A stretch of DNA of 5,377 nt from the NCBI GenBank assembly GCA_030621455.1, contig JAUXHQ010000158.1, positions 1-5,377 of the forward strand, written 5' to 3'. The notes under the pieces were generated by a model. That model had not been told where the DNA came from. It did no database searches and saw only the letters and a program-made list of their open reading frames with translations. The position numbers and the translations under genes were made by a program. Below, in pieces: positions 4,001 to 5,377 of the stretch. The DNA is from Deltaproteobacteria bacterium (lineage in GTDB: Bacteria > Desulfobacterota > UBA8473). Position 1 is the first letter of the stretch. Every line of letters begins with the position of its first letter.

Positions 4001-5377
4001 TTACTCGACTGTCACCCCTATCTCATGAACCTCCCCAAGCTCAGATAGGGGCCTATCAAAATCCTTGCTATTGCCCACTACTACAACAACGGATCGATCC
4101 GGATGAAGATATTCTCTTGCCACTCTCTTAATGTCTTGAAGGGTTACCCCGGATATGTTTTTCTGAAATCTTTCCAGAAAATCCTGGGGAAGATTGTCAT
4201 ACTCCAGACGCATCTGTTGGCCTACAATGCTGTTAGAAGAGGTAAAGGAGAAGATGAATTTATTGACTATGGATTCTTTTGCCCAGTTCAATTCTTTTTC
4301 AGTGACCCCGTTTTCCTTTAGTTCTCTTATTATTTCATAGATCAGAGAAATAGCCTCATAGGTGGTAGCGGATTTGGTTTGACAAATAACTGCAAATACC
4401 CCGTACTCAATATCAGCCCTGTAGAAACTCCCCACACTATATGCAAGTCCCCTGTTAGACCGTATCTCTGAAGTCAGCCTGGAGTTGAACCCGCCCCCTC
4501 CTAAGATAAAGTCCAATATCTTGAAAGAATAATAGTCAGGGTGAGTTTTCTTTACCGCCAGATGCCCGCTCACGATTGTGGACTGGGGAACATCCTTGAA
4601 GGCATAATTTATGATTGTTTCAGAAGCGTACGAAGGTGGTGGTACTTGAGGGATGGTGCGTTGGGTTTTCTTCCAGCCCTCGAATGCGTTCTTGATCACT
4701 TTTACTATTTCATCCCTTTGGAAATCTCCTGAGACAGCGAGCATCGCATTCTCGGGGCGAAAAAACCTGTCATGAAATTCAACTAGGTCTGCCCTGGTAA
4801 TGGCGTTGATCGATTCAATGGAGGATATCCTGCCCCTGGGGTTGTCCTTGTATACGAGTCTCCTGAACTCCCTAAACGCTATGCTATCCGGATTGTCATT
4901 CCTTCGCCTTATAGTCTCGAGTTCATGCTTCTTGACAAGGTCCAGCTTCTCCTGATCAAATATGGGGTTCATCAAGACATCTGCAAATATCTTGAGACCA
5001 AGGTCGATGTCCTTTGTCATTACGGAGAGGGAAGCGTGACCAGACTCCCTCCCAATGCTGGTCTCTACTGAGCCTGCAATATACTCCAATTGGTCGTTTA
5101 ACTCATCCGGTGTCATAGAATGGGTGCCCCCTATCCTCATAACTTTACCCGTCAATTTGGCGAGTCCCACCTTGTCCGTAGGTTCATATATGGAGCCGGT
5201 CCTGATGATCACAGACAGATTGAGCATGGGCAGCTCATGGTCCTCCAAGACATATAGGATTAAACCATTATCGAGCTCTACCCTCTCCCCTTTTGGGGGG
5301 TAGAATGTCAAGGAGGTGAACACCATATCTCTTGGATGTTGTGATGTCTTGCCCCCCCCGGCAAGACACCCTGTTAT
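4001..5377 (-). CDS. M16-family (insulinase-like) protein, catalytically inactive, probable lipoprotein; 5' end outside the window
   Basis: A two-domain M16 protein (about 458 residues visible, TAA at 4001-4003). Counting from the internal ATG at 5326, the N-terminal domain begins R-V-E-L-D-N-G-L-I-L-Y-V-L-E-D-H (15-30). Where active members have HxxEH, this one has K-L-T-G-K (57-61), so it should not bind zinc or cleave peptides. The C-terminal domain has G-G-G-G-F-N-S-R-L-T-S-E-I-R (276-289) and R-G-L-A-Y-S-V (292-298), the Arg/Tyr region that helps bind substrate in heterodimeric M16B enzymes. It is probably the non-catalytic subunit of such a pair, periplasmic or membrane-anchored. The frame stays open through all 17 codons upstream of 5326 and reads I-T-G-C-L-A-G-G-G-K, a lipobox with Cys followed by Leu. 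There is no spaced ribosome binding site before 5326 and no other start in the window. The true start therefore lies beyond the edge. A catalytic partner gene is expected nearby but is not visible. Confidence 0.88.
   Translation of the reverse strand: MTGCLAGGGKTSQHPRDMVFTSLTFYPPKGERVELDNGLILYVLEDHELPMLNLSVIIRTGSIYEPTDKVGLAKLTGKVMRIGGTHSMTPDELNDQLEYIAGSVETSIGRESGHASLSVMTKDIDLGLKIFADVLMNPIFDQEKLDLVKKHELETIRRRNDNPDSIAFREFRRLVYKDNPRGRISSIESINAITRADLVEFHDRFFRPENAMLAVSGDFQRDEIVKVIKNAFEGWKKTQRTIPQVPPPSYASETIINYAFKDVPQSTIVSGHLAVKKTHPDYYSFKILDFILGGGGFNSRLTSEIRSNRGLAYSVGSFYRADIEYGVFAVICQTKSATTYEAISLIYEIIRELKENGVTEKELNWAKESIVNKFIFSFTSSNSIVGQQMRLEYDNLPQDFLERFQKNISGVTLQDIKRVAREYLHPDRSVVVVVGNSKDFDRPLSELGEVHEIGVTVE
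5345..5368. repeat. 9-bp perfect inverted repeat around a C/G homopolymer
   Basis: TGTCTTGCC (5345-5353) and GGCAAGACA (5360-5368) are perfect inverted copies with six C between them; the C-run itself is eight bases (5352-5359). On the minus strand it lies inside the M16 reading frame just after the lipobox Cys codon, where it encodes L-A-G-G-G-K-T. Confidence 0.7.

Noticed and set aside
5287..5298. CCCC-TTTT-GGGG inverted repeat as a terminator or operator
   Set aside because: It is inside the M16 coding sequence, where it encodes P-P-K-G, with no T-run after the stem in either direction.
5310..5317. AAGGAGGT on the plus strand as a ribosome binding site for an outgoing plus-strand gene
   Set aside because: It is antisense to the conserved M16 N-terminal domain, and the nearest plus-strand ATG (5335) is too far away.

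Overview
The window looks like ordinary bacterial chromosome of moderate GC with compact gene packing. A ybeY end with the HX3HX5H zinc motif, Shine-Dalgarno sites, an intrinsic terminator and an apparent lipobox on an M16-family protein all point to a Gram-negative bacterium. The overall style (frequent AGG/AGA arginine codons, a class-U-like sirtuin, a SAM hydroxide adenosyltransferase, an exported catalytically dead M16 protein) resembles Desulfobacterota ('deltaproteobacteria') or a neighbouring phylum. That placement is an inference from protein resemblance. No mobile element, CRISPR array, tRNA or rRNA was seen.

Plus-strand block (1-3460): the 3' end of ybeY; a Sir2 NAD-dependent deacylase (best start 254); a 35-residue arginine-rich mini-protein at 1098-1205 with a strong ribosome binding site; a HAD phosphatase of the DxGNV (YihX-like) type; an intrinsic terminator at about 1924-1949; a second HAD protein, of pyrimidine 5'-nucleotidase type; and a SAM hydroxide adenosyltransferase (DUF62 family, best start 2672). 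The likely enzymes share a theme of hydrolysing or dephosphorylating cofactors and nucleotides (NAD+, phosphosugars or mononucleotides, SAM), but nothing in the sequence proves a common pathway.

Minus-strand block (5377-3529), convergent with the first: an M16-family protein whose reading frame stays open to the window edge and there encodes a lipobox-like I-T-G-C. It is therefore probably a 5'-truncated lipoprotein gene and not one starting at the ATG at 5326. Its HxxEH zinc motif is replaced by K-L-T-G-K, so it should be a non-catalytic partner subunit; the catalytic partner, if any, would lie outside the window. Downstream is a 113-residue exported protein of unknown function. The convergent gap (3461-3528) holds no clear terminator.

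The points most worth a second look are the arginine-rich mini-protein and the hairpin over its ribosome binding site, the terminator squeezed against the start of the pyrimidine nucleotidase gene, and the lipobox, G8 tract and lost active site of the M16 protein. I saw no convincing new multi-gene system.
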